This document shows, piece by piece, positions 22,940 through 30,644 of a stretch of DNA of 35,137 nucleotides. This DNA comes from CAJXCL01 sp964394335 (lineage in GTDB: Bacteria > Nitrospinota > Nitrospinia > CAJXCL01): positions 1 through 35,137 of the forward strand of contig CAYMVZ010000013.1 in assembly GCA_964394335.1 (NCBI GenBank), given 5' to 3'. Both the position numbers and the translations under genes were made by a program. The notes under the pieces were generated by a model, which saw only the letters and a list, made by a program, of their open reading frames with translations, ran no database searches and was not told the DNA's origin. Every line of letters starts with the position of its first letter. Positions within the stretch are counted from its first letter, which is position 1.

Positions 22940-23533
22940 CTATTCCCCTGTTTTTTTTCTTTTTTTCATCATTTCTTTAACAGAAGCCGGGATGAGGTTG
23001 TCCATAACTTCGCTTATAAGTTCACCAGTTACTTCTTTGCATCCCTTTTTTTTCGCTTGATCTTCTATGGCTTTCTGCGCCATGCCCCTCACAAAAGGAG
23101 GAGCTTTTTCAAGACGGTCTTTGGCCTCCTGTGTCCAGGTTAATCCGTTCTTTTTAGACTTTGTTTCATTGAAATACTTTTCAAATTTCTTCAGTATCGA
23201 CTGATTCTTTCCCGTCCGTTTTTCTAAAAAGGACTGAATGTCCCCTATGACTTCTTTTTTTCTAAAGTTTTTCATTTTTTCCTTGGCTTTATCAAATGCT
23301 TTCATTTGCAATTCTTCAAACCCCATATTTTTCATGCGACGCGAGGCAAATTTCATGGATTCATCCCTTATCTCTGATAATAATTCGGAGGTAATCTCTT
23401 TCATCCCTCTTTCTTTTGCCCTGATAACCATTAATTTCTTAATTCCCGCGCGGACAAAGTCCGGGGCATTCATTACTCTTTCCTTTGCCTCTTCACACCA
23501 GCTAATTCCATCATTGTTCGAAAAATCTTCCAT
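22940..23533 (-). CDS. Protein with two PCP_red domains (proto-chlorophyllide reductase 57 kD subunit type)
   Basis: 197 residues. Two copies of the short helical domain seen at the C-terminus of light-independent protochlorophyllide reductase subunit B: residues 10-56 (ISWCEEAKERVMNAPDFVRA, GIKKLMVIRAKERGMKEIT) and 129-176 (LTWTQEAKDRLEKAPPFVRG, MAQKAIEDQAKKKGCKEVT). Between them is a highly charged helical linker with several KKF/KNF motifs. Stand-alone PCP_red proteins occur in many non-photosynthetic bacteria and their role is unknown; nothing here suggests chlorophyll synthesis. The first copy has CEEA where the consensus is T-x-EA. Second gene of the probable pair is PEBP. AAAGGAG lies before the ATG. 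Confidence 0.75.
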   Translation of the reverse strand: MEDFSNNDGISWCEEAKERVMNAPDFVRAGIKKLMVIRAKERGMKEITSELLSEIRDESMKFASRRMKNMGFEELQMKAFDKAKEKMKNFRKKEVIGDIQSFLEKRTGKNQSILKKFEKYFNETKSKKNGLTWTQEAKDRLEKAPPFVRGMAQKAIEDQAKKKGCKEVTGELISEVMDNLIPASVKEMMKKRKKTGE

Positions 23534-23571
23534 AAATTCTCCTTTAAGTATTTCTCCGCGATCTCCACATT

Positions 23572-23610
23572 CTTGCGCCCGAAGGAAGTGCCCTTGGGGT
23601 ACGGTAAATT
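23572..23610. repeat. 39-base direct repeat, copy 2
   Basis: Identical to 20804-20842 except one base (GGTAAATT for GGCAAATT). It lies just upstream of the PCP_red gene. Confidence 0.8.
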
Positions 23611-23624
23611 CCTAAGACCTTTTA

Positions 23625-24110
23625 TCAGGGTCTTAAATTCCATGAAGCTCTTGCTAACATATAAAAGGTCATACCGATTAAGGGTAAAACATATTCAACA
23701 GAGTCAAACGCATCTTCACCAAGAAGAGCAACGCCTGCAATCAAAAAGCGAATAAAATAAAAGACAGCTAATATAATTACGAGGGTGCGATATTCATTAT
23801 ATATGAAATAGGTTAGCCCCAAAAATAAGGTTCCAGCGAAAACCCCAATAAAAGTGACTATATCATCGTAACTTATGCTGTCTGATTTAGAAACGACATT
23901 ATCTATTCCCGGAATATTTTCTGCAAATAGATCCTCTAAGATGCCGGCAAAATCATGAGACGGCATGGTGACATAAAAAACTGCCAGATACACAATGCCA
24001 ATTAAAAGGTAGGCATATGCCGCATGATGATATTTTGCTGTTTTTTTGTACTCTTCATATATATATTCAGGATACTTAATCTTTTTAGTGTAAATTGGCG
24101 GACCAAACAT
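23625..24110 (-). CDS. Hypothetical membrane protein, four predicted spans
   Basis: 161 residues. A cytoplasmic, tyrosine-rich N-terminus (IKYPEYIYEEYKKTAKYHH) precedes span 1 (AYLLIGIVYLAVFYVTM). A polar loop (residues 51-82) with several acidic residues follows, then spans 2 (IVTFIGVFAGTLFLGLTYF), 3 (VIILAVFYFIRFLIAGVALL) and 4 (VLPLIGMTFYMLAR). No family was recognised and no conserved catalytic residues stand out. No good ribosome site was seen (upstream minus-strand sequence AAATTAGAAAATA). The gene ends beside the 39-base repeat and is divergent from the mannose-1-phosphate guanylyltransferase gene. Confidence 0.7.
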   Translation of the reverse strand: MFGPPIYTKKIKYPEYIYEEYKKTAKYHHAAYAYLLIGIVYLAVFYVTMPSHDFAGILEDLFAENIPGIDNVVSKSDSISYDDIVTFIGVFAGTLFLGLTYFIYNEYRTLVIILAVFYFIRFLIAGVALLGEDAFDSVEYVLPLIGMTFYMLARASWNLRP

Positions 24111-24196
24111 TATTTTCTAATTTTATGGCAACAACTATACTTTGTCAACAGTGTCAATCTTGCGGTTTTTAGTTTGCTATGCTAACTTGATGGCTT

Positions 24197-25285
24197 ATGA
24201 AAAATCAAATATTCGCTGTAATAATGGCCGGGGGAACAGGAATTCGGTTCTGGCCCAAAAGCAGAAAAAAATTACCAAAACAGTTTTTGAGAATCACAGG
24301 TGATAAAACCATGATTCAATCAACTATTAACAGGATTGAGTCTTTAGTTCCTTATCAAAATACTATAGTTGTGACGAATTTTCTTCACGCGAATACGGTT
24401 CAAAGTCAACTCCCATCCATTCCTTCTGAAAATATTGTCCTGGAACCGGTTGGAAGAAATACTGCGCCCTGTATAGGTCTTGCTGCGTTAATTGTAGAGC
24501 AAAAAGACAGGGAGGGGATTATGGTTGTGCTTCCTTCCGACCATTGGATTAAGGATGACAGGCAATTTTGTAACGAGTTAAAAATAGCTGCGACGATAGC
24601 TGCGGAAAAAGAAACACTTATTGCCTTTGGAATTAAACCATCTTACCCTGAGACCGGTTATGGATACATTCAATGCGGCAAGAAAAGAAGCCTGATACCT
24701 GAAACCGAATATGAAATATGCCAAATTGAAAAATTCAGAGAGAAACCTGATATTAAACAGGCGGAGGCGTTTGTCGAAAGCGGAAACTTTTATTGGAATT
24801 CAGGGACATTTGTCTGGAAAGCATCCGCTATTTTAGAAGAAATTGAAAAATATTTGCCGGCATTACATCAAGGGCTCATGAAAATCAAGGAATCGCTTGG
24901 AAAAAACAATAAAAAAGAAGCGATTAATAAAATCTTTTCGTCCTTTCAATCCGAATCCATAGATTTCGGGGTTATGGAAAAAACAAATCGCGCGGAAGTA
25001 ATTCTTTCTCAAGTCAACTGGAGCGATATTGGAAGCTGGCAAGCCCTTGAAAATCATTTGCCGGTAAATAACTCCGGTAATGTTGTCTCAAAAAAACATA
25101 TCTTGATCGACACGAACAATTCTATTATTGAGGGCAATGAACGAATGATTGCTGCAATCGGTCTTAAAGACATGGTTGTTGTTGATACAAAAGATGTTCT
25201 ATTGATATGCCCGAAAGAGAGGTGTCAGGAAATTAAAAATCTGGTTGAGCAGCTTAAAAAAGAAGGAAAAGATGAATATTTATAA
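24197..25285 (+). CDS. manC: Mannose-1-phosphate guanylyltransferase
   Basis: Makes GDP-mannose from mannose-1-phosphate and GTP for surface polysaccharide. 362 residues, the length of single-function enzymes without the phosphomannose-isomerase cupin. Motifs: MAGGTGIRFWPKSRKKLPKQ at 10-29 (usually GGSGTRLWP), EPVGRNTAPC, VLPSDHWIKD, GYGYIQCGK, KFREKPD, the sugar-binding NSGTFVWKAS, ESIDFGVMEK and NWSDIGSWQAL near the end. A possible extended -10 (TGCTATGCT) lies at about 24176-24184. It stands alone. The symbol is by function; a heptose-type guanylyltransferase is a less likely alternative. Confidence 0.88.
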   Translation: MKNQIFAVIMAGGTGIRFWPKSRKKLPKQFLRITGDKTMIQSTINRIESLVPYQNTIVVTNFLHANTVQSQLPSIPSENIVLEPVGRNTAPCIGLAALIVEQKDREGIMVVLPSDHWIKDDRQFCNELKIAATIAAEKETLIAFGIKPSYPETGYGYIQCGKKRSLIPETEYEICQIEKFREKPDIKQAEAFVESGNFYWNSGTFVWKASAILEEIEKYLPALHQGLMKIKESLGKNNKKEAINKIFSSFQSESIDFGVMEKTNRAEVILSQVNWSDIGSWQALENHLPVNNSGNVVSKKHILIDTNNSIIEGNERMIAAIGLKDMVVVDTKDVLLICPKERCQEIKNLVEQLKKEGKDEYL

Positions 25286-25360
25286 GACTGTTACTAACCA
25301 CGAAGATCACATAAAGAACCAATACAATTTTTTCAGGACTTTTGTCTGTTTTGTAGTTAT

Positions 25361-26143
25361 TTAAAAAACTTTCTCTTTCATCCACTTAAAAGCGTCACCT
25401 GTTTTTTGATAAATAGTTTCCGCAGTATCCTCTATTGAATTTATAACCTCATTCCTGATATCTTTGTTTGATTTTTCTTTTACTTCCGGTTTTTCCTCAA
25501 CTTCGGCTTTTTCAATTTTTGTCTCTGTTTCTTTTTTAATTTCTAATAATTCCGCCTGACTCTTTTGGGAGGGAAGGTCAACTTCAACCTGCCGGGGAGG
25601 GAGGAAATCCGGTTTCTTACTTATTTCAACCTGTAAAACTTTTACCTCATTTTGTAAAACTGAAATTTGATTTTTGAGATCATTTACACTGTTTAAAAAT
25701 TCCTCCATGGCAGTGCTATTATTTTTAAAAGACTTAATCGCCTCTTTGATTTTACCCTGTTCTTCTCGAATAGGATTAATGTCATTATCTTCAAAAGACT
25801 TAACAGCCTCTTTGATTTTATTCTGTTCTGCTTGAATACGAGAAATTTCCTCGACGGTCTCTTTTATTTTGTTATTTATCAGCAAATTATTCTGGATTGT
25901 GTTGTGTGAATAGTAGATTGTCCAGGACAGGACACCAATAAGCAGTAACAAGAGGATGGTCTTAAAAAAAGTGGAGAATTTTAATTCCCGGGTCTTTGTT
26001 TGTTCCCTCCCAGGGATGTCAGACATTACTTCTTCTGAAAGGTCTTCCTTGTTCCCAGTTTCTTCAGGTTTCTGAGGTGTTACTTTATCAGAAGAGTTTT
26101 TGTCTTTCTTAAGGGATTTTTTTTGATCCGATTTATCGGCCAT
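25361..26143 (-). CDS. Membrane-anchored coiled-coil protein, coupled to hisG
   Basis: 260 residues, no recognised family. Residues 1-57 are charged and cytoplasmic; one membrane span at about 59-78 (FFKTILLLLLIGVLSWTIYY); residues 82-185 are a long coiled coil, including two near-identical stretches, EQNKIKEAVKSFEDN (106-120) and EQGKIKEAIKSFKNN (128-142), with a 22-residue offset. A proline-containing break follows, then a Glu/Lys-rich region and a short helix ending KWMKEKVF. The topology suggests a periplasmic coiled coil. Its ATG overlaps the hisG stop by one base (TAATG), so it depends on hisG translation. Nothing links it to histidine synthesis except this coupling. Confidence 0.7.
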   Translation of the reverse strand: MADKSDQKKSLKKDKNSSDKVTPQKPEETGNKEDLSEEVMSDIPGREQTKTRELKFSTFFKTILLLLLIGVLSWTIYYSHNTIQNNLLINNKIKETVEEISRIQAEQNKIKEAVKSFEDNDINPIREEQGKIKEAIKSFKNNSTAMEEFLNSVNDLKNQISVLQNEVKVLQVEISKKPDFLPPRQVEVDLPSQKSQAELLEIKKETETKIEKAEVEEKPEVKEKSNKDIRNEVINSIEDTAETIYQKTGDAFKWMKEKVF

Positions 26144-27021
26144 TAGTAGATGATTTTATTTAAAGGGTATTCTACAATGCCAGAAGCGCCAGACTCTTTT
26201 AATTTAGGAATAATTTCTCTGACCTCTTTTTCTTCAATGATAGTGTTTATATCCACCCAATCTTGATTGCTCAGTTCCGAGATGGTAGGTTTCTGAAGAG
26301 CGGGTAAGATTTTGAGAACATTATCCAGGTTCTTTTTCTTTACATTCATCATAAGACCAACCCTTCCTTCAGCCGCCAAAGCTCCTTTGAGTAGCATAAC
26401 AATTATATCTACTTTTTTCTTTTTCCAAGGGTCTTTGTAAGAATCTTTATTAACGATAAATTTTGTGTTGGACTGCAACACCGTATCCACAATTCTCAGG
26501 CCATTGGCTCTTAAAGAACTTCCTGTTTCGGTAACTTCCACGATGGCATCCACAAGGTTTGGGGCTTTTACTTCTGTAGCTCCCCATGAAAATTCAACAT
26601 GCGCGTTTACCCCATGTTTTTTTAAATAGCCGGATGTCAGGTTTACTGCCTCTGTGGCAATTCTTTTTCCTTCAAGATCTTTTGCCGAATGAATATCTGA
26701 GCTGTTAGGAACCGCAAGGACCCAGCGAACAGGTTTTGAACTTACTTTGGAATAAACCATATCCGCTATCTCTTCTACAGACGCATTGTTTTCTACAATC
26801 CAGTCTTTTCCCGTCAAACCCGCGTCCAGGACACCCTGCTCAACATAACGTGCCATTTCCTGGGCTCTGATGAGCAAACATTCTATTTCGCTGTCATCAA
26901 TGACCGGTGTATAAGAGCGGCTGCTGAAAATAAGGTTATAGCCTGCTTTTGCAAATAGCCTTGCCGTTGCTTCCTGCAAACTTCCTTTTGGAATTCCTAA
27001 TTTCAGAACATTATTACTCAT
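26143..27021 (-). CDS. hisG: ATP phosphoribosyltransferase, long form
   Basis: First step of histidine biosynthesis. 292 residues from the ATG at 27021 (SNNVLKLGIPKGSLQEATAR), chosen over 27057, whose extra 12 residues are not family-like. This is the long HisG, which works without HisZ and carries a C-terminal regulatory domain (from about 215: GRVGLMMNVKKKNLDNVLKI through SGIVEYPLNKII) that binds histidine. Other motifs: LLIRAQEMARYVEQGVLDAG, LTGKDWIVEN and the PRPP loop EVTETGSSLRANGLRIVD. hisI lies upstream, separated by 230 bases that include a hairpin repeat, and a membrane coiled-coil gene is coupled downstream. Confidence 0.95.
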   Translation of the reverse strand: MSNNVLKLGIPKGSLQEATARLFAKAGYNLIFSSRSYTPVIDDSEIECLLIRAQEMARYVEQGVLDAGLTGKDWIVENNASVEEIADMVYSKVSSKPVRWVLAVPNSSDIHSAKDLEGKRIATEAVNLTSGYLKKHGVNAHVEFSWGATEVKAPNLVDAIVEVTETGSSLRANGLRIVDTVLQSNTKFIVNKDSYKDPWKKKKVDIIVMLLKGALAAEGRVGLMMNVKKKNLDNVLKILPALQKPTISELSNQDWVDINTIIEEKEVREIIPKLKESGASGIVEYPLNKIIY

Positions 27022-27080
27022 AAATATATAGTAAGCACAATAAATCAGTAAAAACAAAAATTTAAAAAAACACTCGTTCT

Positions 27081-27136
27081 GTCATTTCCGCGAAAGCAGA
27101 AATCTTGCATGGATTCCCGATCAAGTCGGGAATGAC
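27081..27136. repeat. Composite hairpin repeat between hisI and hisG
   Basis: Starts GTCATTTCCGCGAAAGC and ends with a perfect ATTCCCGA/TCGGGAAT stem followed by GAC. A short GCGGC-AACTT-GCCGC hairpin lies further towards hisI at 27234-27248. Confidence 0.65.
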
Positions 27137-27251
27137 ACAAAGGACAGCACTTTAATTATACTATCTGTAAAAACTTGTTTTTTGAAGAAGTTCTTTTGAT
27201 GGTTTTCCAGGGCGGAAGCCCTATATGGCTGCGGCAACTTGCCGCTTTATG

Positions 27252-27623
27252 TCATTTGTAAACCTTCTCAGGATCAAATATTTTTTCTCCAATGATTTTT
27301 AATTCTCCGTTTAATTTCCTATAAAAACAGCTTTTATAACCTGTATGACATGCAGCACCGCCTACCTGCTCGACTTTTAAAATAAGGGTATCTTCATCGC
27401 AATCCACATAAATTTCCTTTACATTTTGAACATGCCCGCTTTGCTCGCCCTTTAACCATAATTTATTTCTTGAGCGACTGTAATAGCAGGCTCTCCCTGT
27501 TTCAAGTGTTTTATCCCACGCTTCTTGATTCATAAACGCAAGCATCAGGACTTCCCCTGATTCAAAATCCTGAGCAATCACAGGAATTAATCCATTCATT
27601 TTTTCAAAATTTAGTTTTACCAT
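27252..27623 (-). CDS. hisI: Phosphoribosyl-AMP cyclohydrolase
   Basis: Third step of histidine biosynthesis, opening the adenine ring of phosphoribosyl-AMP. 123 residues; the ATG at 27623 has AAAGGAA just upstream and gives the usual N-terminus (LNFEKMNGLIPVIAQDFESG). A frame extension to 27689 is not family-like. Motifs: VLMLAFMNQEAW, TGRACYYSRSRNKLWLKGEQ, SGHVQNV, the Mg-binding DCDEDTLI, and the zinc-binding cysteines in GGAACHTGYKSCFYR. There is no HisE domain, so phosphoribosyl-ATP pyrophosphatase must be separate. Followed by hisG on the same strand. Confidence 0.95.
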   Translation of the reverse strand: MVKLNFEKMNGLIPVIAQDFESGEVLMLAFMNQEAWDKTLETGRACYYSRSRNKLWLKGEQSGHVQNVKEIYVDCDEDTLILKVEQVGGAACHTGYKSCFYRKLNGELKIIGEKIFDPEKVYK

Positions 27624-27689
27624 CAATTCCTTTCTAAAGGGGAAGGGTAGAGGGGTCAGTTGCAACAAAATCTGTTCACTGACAGACAA

Positions 27690-28260
27690 TCCATCTTATT
27701 CCCATTTACTATCTTCGTGGCAAGATTTTAAAATTAAGTTAGTAGTATATAATATTTCCTGACAAAAAGTTAGTTAAAATAAAGTATTGAGACGTGCATG
27801 TCAAATTATTTATTTCAGTATTTAAAGCCTGGCCTTGAGGGCCAGGCCAGAGTTAATAGGCTGTGTCCTGTCTTGTCATTCCCAAATGCACTTATCGGAA
27901 TTCAAGTCTTCACAGGTACTCTTCGTGAGCGAATCTGCGAAGCTACGCTTAGCAGGGCGAAGCGAAATCCAGGCCGAGCTTTGATTCTGGTTGCCCGATA
28001 GAACTTGTCCTCGTATGCATTAAGCGGGGAACATTCGGGAATGACACTGTTGGCACTTTAAATCAGTCAATAATTGCATGCTTTTGGGGCCGACAAGAGA
28101 AATGCTGTTGTCAGTAAAATTATGCATTCAGGGCTTATTCCTATACCTGCCCCTCCGGGATCGGATTATGATTTACCTTGTTATGGATTTCGAATCCGTA
28201 ATACAATGCAAATATTTTAATATTTGTTAAAATCTGTTAAATTATTTTAAGAGGTAGAAA
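27690..28260. other. 570-base gene-poor region with hairpins and repeats
   Basis: A strong hairpin (GCCTGGCC and GGCCAGGC arms) lies at 27827-27847, without a T-run, between divergent genes, so not an obvious terminator. The GTCATT...AATGAC element at 27875-28045 follows. After it, 28074-28220 is an open 48-codon frame from TTG (SGLIPIPAPPGSDYDLPCYG within it) that looks protein-like but has no ribosome site and matches nothing I know; it may be a gene remnant. Confidence 0.4.
27875..28045. repeat. 171-base element with inverted GTCATTCCC ends
   Basis: GTCATTCCC at the left and GGGAATGAC at the right are exact inverted copies. The middle carries GAGCGAATCTGCGAAGC and TACGCTTAGCAGGGCGAAGCG, akin to module A filler. 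A 67-codon frame spans part of it and appears accidental. Confidence 0.6.
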
Positions 28261-29436
28261 ATTAGCAGAGTACTTATCATAGGGGCAGGCGGTGTTGGTG
28301 CAGTTGTGGCGTATAAATGCGCTAAAATACCCGAAGTGTTTTCTGAAATATGCTTAGCCAGTCGGACATTAGAAAAATGTGAAAGAATAAAAAAACAGAT
28401 TGGCAGGTCCATGGAGATTGCACGGGTAGACGCGGATAATCGAAATGAAGTAACCGGACTGATTAATAGTTTCAAACCCGATATCGTTATTAACGTTGCC
28501 CTGCCATACCAGGATATTTCTATTATGGAAGCCTGTTTAGAAACCGGTGTTGATTATCTCGATACCGCTAATTATGAGCCGCCTGATGATCCTAAATTCT
28601 GTTACAAATGGCAATGGGATTATCATGATCGTTTCAAAGAAAAGGGGATCTTGGCTTTATTAGGCTGCGGCTTTGATCCTGGAGTAACCAACATTTTTTG
28701 CGCTCATGCCAAAAAAGAACATTTTGATGAAATTCATTATATTGATATTCTCGATTGCAATGCCGGGGATCATGGTTATGCCTTTGCGACAAACTTCAAT
28801 CCCGAGATCAACATCCGTGAGGTGACTGCTAAAGGAAAGTTTTATGAAAATGGCGAATGGAAAGAAAGAGATCCTCTGTCTGTACACAAAACATTCGATT
28901 TTCCCTCGATTGGTCCGAGGGAGGCTTATTTGATGTATCATGAAGAAATGGAATCGCTTGTAAAAAATTTACCTGAAATTAAACGTATCCGTTTTTGGAT
29001 GACCTTTTCGAGTAGCTATCTGAATCATTTGAAAGTACTTCAAAACGTGGGCATGACCAGAATCGATCCAGTCGAATTTGAGGGTATGAAAATAGTCCCA
29101 TTGAAATTCCTTAAAGCTGTCCTCCCTGATCCCGCTTCTTTAGGGGCTATTTATAAAGGCAAGACTTGCATCGGATGCCTGATTGAAGGAATTAAAGATG
29201 GAGAGAATAAAAAAATATATATCTATAATATTTCTAATCATGAGGCATGTTATGAAGAAGTTAAGGCTCAGGCAGTTTCTTATACGACTGGTGTACCGGC
29301 AATGATAGGGGCTATGCTTATGGTAACTAATGTTTGGCGAGCAAAAGGTGTGTTTAATGTGGAAGAATTTGATCCCGCACCCTTTATGGAAAAATTGAAT
29401 CTTTATGGATTGCCCTGGATAGAGAAGGAATTGTAA
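28261..29436 (+). CDS. Carboxynorspermidine dehydrogenase (saccharopine dehydrogenase family), apparent ATT start
   Basis: Condenses aspartate semialdehyde with a diamine (diaminopropane or putrescine) and reduces the imine to carboxynorspermidine or carboxyspermidine. The reading frame is open only from 28258, after a TAG. Its first codons read AAA ATT AGC AGA GTA, giving (I)SRVLIIGAGGVGAVVAYKCA with the NAD(P) fingerprint GAGGVGA. The first standard start, GTG at 28306, would remove that fingerprint. AAGAGGT lies five bases before the ATT at 28261, so ATT is the likely start, giving 391 residues, the family length. Further motifs: NVALPYQDISIMEACLETGV, DYLDTANYE, GCGFDPGVTNIF, DCNAGDHGYAFATNFNPEIN and VSYTTGVPAMIGAMLM. 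nspC follows 47 bases later. The ATT could also be a point mutation or sequencing error of ATG. Confidence 0.88.
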   Translation: MSRVLIIGAGGVGAVVAYKCAKIPEVFSEICLASRTLEKCERIKKQIGRSMEIARVDADNRNEVTGLINSFKPDIVINVALPYQDISIMEACLETGVDYLDTANYEPPDDPKFCYKWQWDYHDRFKEKGILALLGCGFDPGVTNIFCAHAKKEHFDEIHYIDILDCNAGDHGYAFATNFNPEINIREVTAKGKFYENGEWKERDPLSVHKTFDFPSIGPREAYLMYHEEMESLVKNLPEIKRIRFWMTFSSSYLNHLKVLQNVGMTRIDPVEFEGMKIVPLKFLKAVLPDPASLGAIYKGKTCIGCLIEGIKDGENKKIYIYNISNHEACYEEVKAQAVSYTTGVPAMIGAMLMVTNVWRAKGVFNVEEFDPAPFMEKLNLYGLPWIEKEL

Positions 29437-29483
29437 ATTTTTTTATTTACTCAGCGTTCTCTGCGGTAAAAATATTACAAAAT

Positions 29484-30644
29484 ATGAAAATAGATTTAAA
29501 CGGAATACCAACTCCTTGTTATATTTGCGATGAAGACGCATTAGAGAGAAACCTGAAGATTTTAAGATCTGCTCAGGAAAAAAGCGGCTGTAAAATAATA
29601 CTGGCACTCAAGGGTTTCGCAATGTTCAGTTTGTTCCCTGTTATTCGCGAATATCTAAAAGGGGCTGCTGTTAGCTCTTTGGACGAGGCACGGCTGGGTT
29701 TTGAAGAGTTCGGCGGAGAGGTGCATGTGTATTCGCCTGCTTATAAAGATGATGAATTTGAAAGTTTTTTGCCGTACGCGGACCACATCAGTTTTAATTC
29801 TTTTTCACAATGGCGCCGATTCAAGCCAGTAATCTCCAAATATAAAAAGAAAAATATTGAATGCGGTATTCGAATTAATCCCCAGCATTCCGAAGTAAGA
29901 TATCCCATTTACGATCCGTGCGGCAAACATTCCCGCCTGGGCGTAATCGCCGAACTGTTTCAAAATGAGGATTTAGAAGGTATATCAGGATTGCATTTTC
30001 ACAATCTTTCTGGACTTAACGTTGATGCCCTTGAGCGTACTTTGAAAGTTCTTGAGGAGAACTTTGGGTGTTACATCAAACAGATGAAGTGGATAAACTT
30101 TGGAGGAGGTCATCATATTACCAGAGAAGATTATGAGATTGATAAACTTTGCGAACTGATTATTAATTTCAAGGAACGTTATCAAGTGGAGGTTTACATG
30201 GAACCGGGAGAAGCAGTTGTGCTGAACTCCGGAGTGCTGGCAGCATCAGTGCTGGATATCATACATAATGAAATGGATATTGCAATTCTCGATACATCAG
30301 CCGCCGCCCATATGCCGGATGTAATAGAAATGCCGTATAAACCTAAAATACTTGGCGCCTCTTCAACCGGTAACGAGCAACCAGCAAAGAATAACCAACA
30401 TGTATACAAACTTACCGGAGTTACCTGTCTGGCCGGAGACGTGATAGGAGATTATTCTTTCCCGGAGCCTCTACAGGTTGGAACAAAATTAATTTTTCTC
30501 GATATGGCTCATTACACGATGGTTAAAAACAACACCTTTAACGGCATTCGCCTTCCATCTATAGCTATTTGCAATTCAAAGACCGGACAGATACAAGTTG
30601 TCAGAGAATTCAGGTATGAAGATTATAAGAATAGATTGTCTTAA
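29484..30644 (+). CDS. nspC: Carboxynorspermidine decarboxylase
   Basis: PLP enzyme decarboxylating carboxynorspermidine/carboxyspermidine to the polyamine. 386 residues, alanine-racemase-like barrel plus beta domain. Lys43 in LALKGFAMF is the PLP lysine; RINPQHSEVRYPIYDPCGKH is the family-specific loop; HFHN at 171-174, FGGGHH near 205, EPGEAVV near 235, and TCLAGDVIGDYSF near 313 with the active-site Cys and Asp of the second protomer. The segment after HFHN reads LSGLNVD, whereas I remember LCE(Q/S) in this family. It is paired with the dehydrogenase just upstream. Its stop overlaps the stop of the convergent TIM-barrel gene by four bases. Confidence 0.93.
   Translation: MKIDLNGIPTPCYICDEDALERNLKILRSAQEKSGCKIILALKGFAMFSLFPVIREYLKGAAVSSLDEARLGFEEFGGEVHVYSPAYKDDEFESFLPYADHISFNSFSQWRRFKPVISKYKKKNIECGIRINPQHSEVRYPIYDPCGKHSRLGVIAELFQNEDLEGISGLHFHNLSGLNVDALERTLKVLEENFGCYIKQMKWINFGGGHHITREDYEIDKLCELIINFKERYQVEVYMEPGEAVVLNSGVLAASVLDIIHNEMDIAILDTSAAAHMPDVIEMPYKPKILGASSTGNEQPAKNNQHVYKLTGVTCLAGDVIGDYSFPEPLQVGTKLIFLDMAHYTMVKNNTFNGIRLPSIAICNSKTGQIQVVREFRYEDYKNRLS

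Noticed and set aside
27827..27847. Rho-independent terminator
   Set aside because: Strong stem but no T-run on either side, and it lies between divergent genes where no transcript needs to end.
27798..28001. 67-codon open frame on the plus strand
   Set aside because: It runs through the GCCTGGCC hairpin and the GTCATT repeat; composition is that of the repeats.
28178..28200. tRNA T-arm-like sequence (ATGGA, TTTCGAA, TCCGT)
   Set aside because: The loop lacks the proper TTC start and no anticodon arm or acceptor stem can be built around it.
28074..28220. 48-codon frame containing SGLIPIPAPPGSDYDLPCYG
   Set aside because: Looks protein-like but has only a TTG start, no ribosome site and no family I recognise; noted as a possible remnant, not called as a gene.
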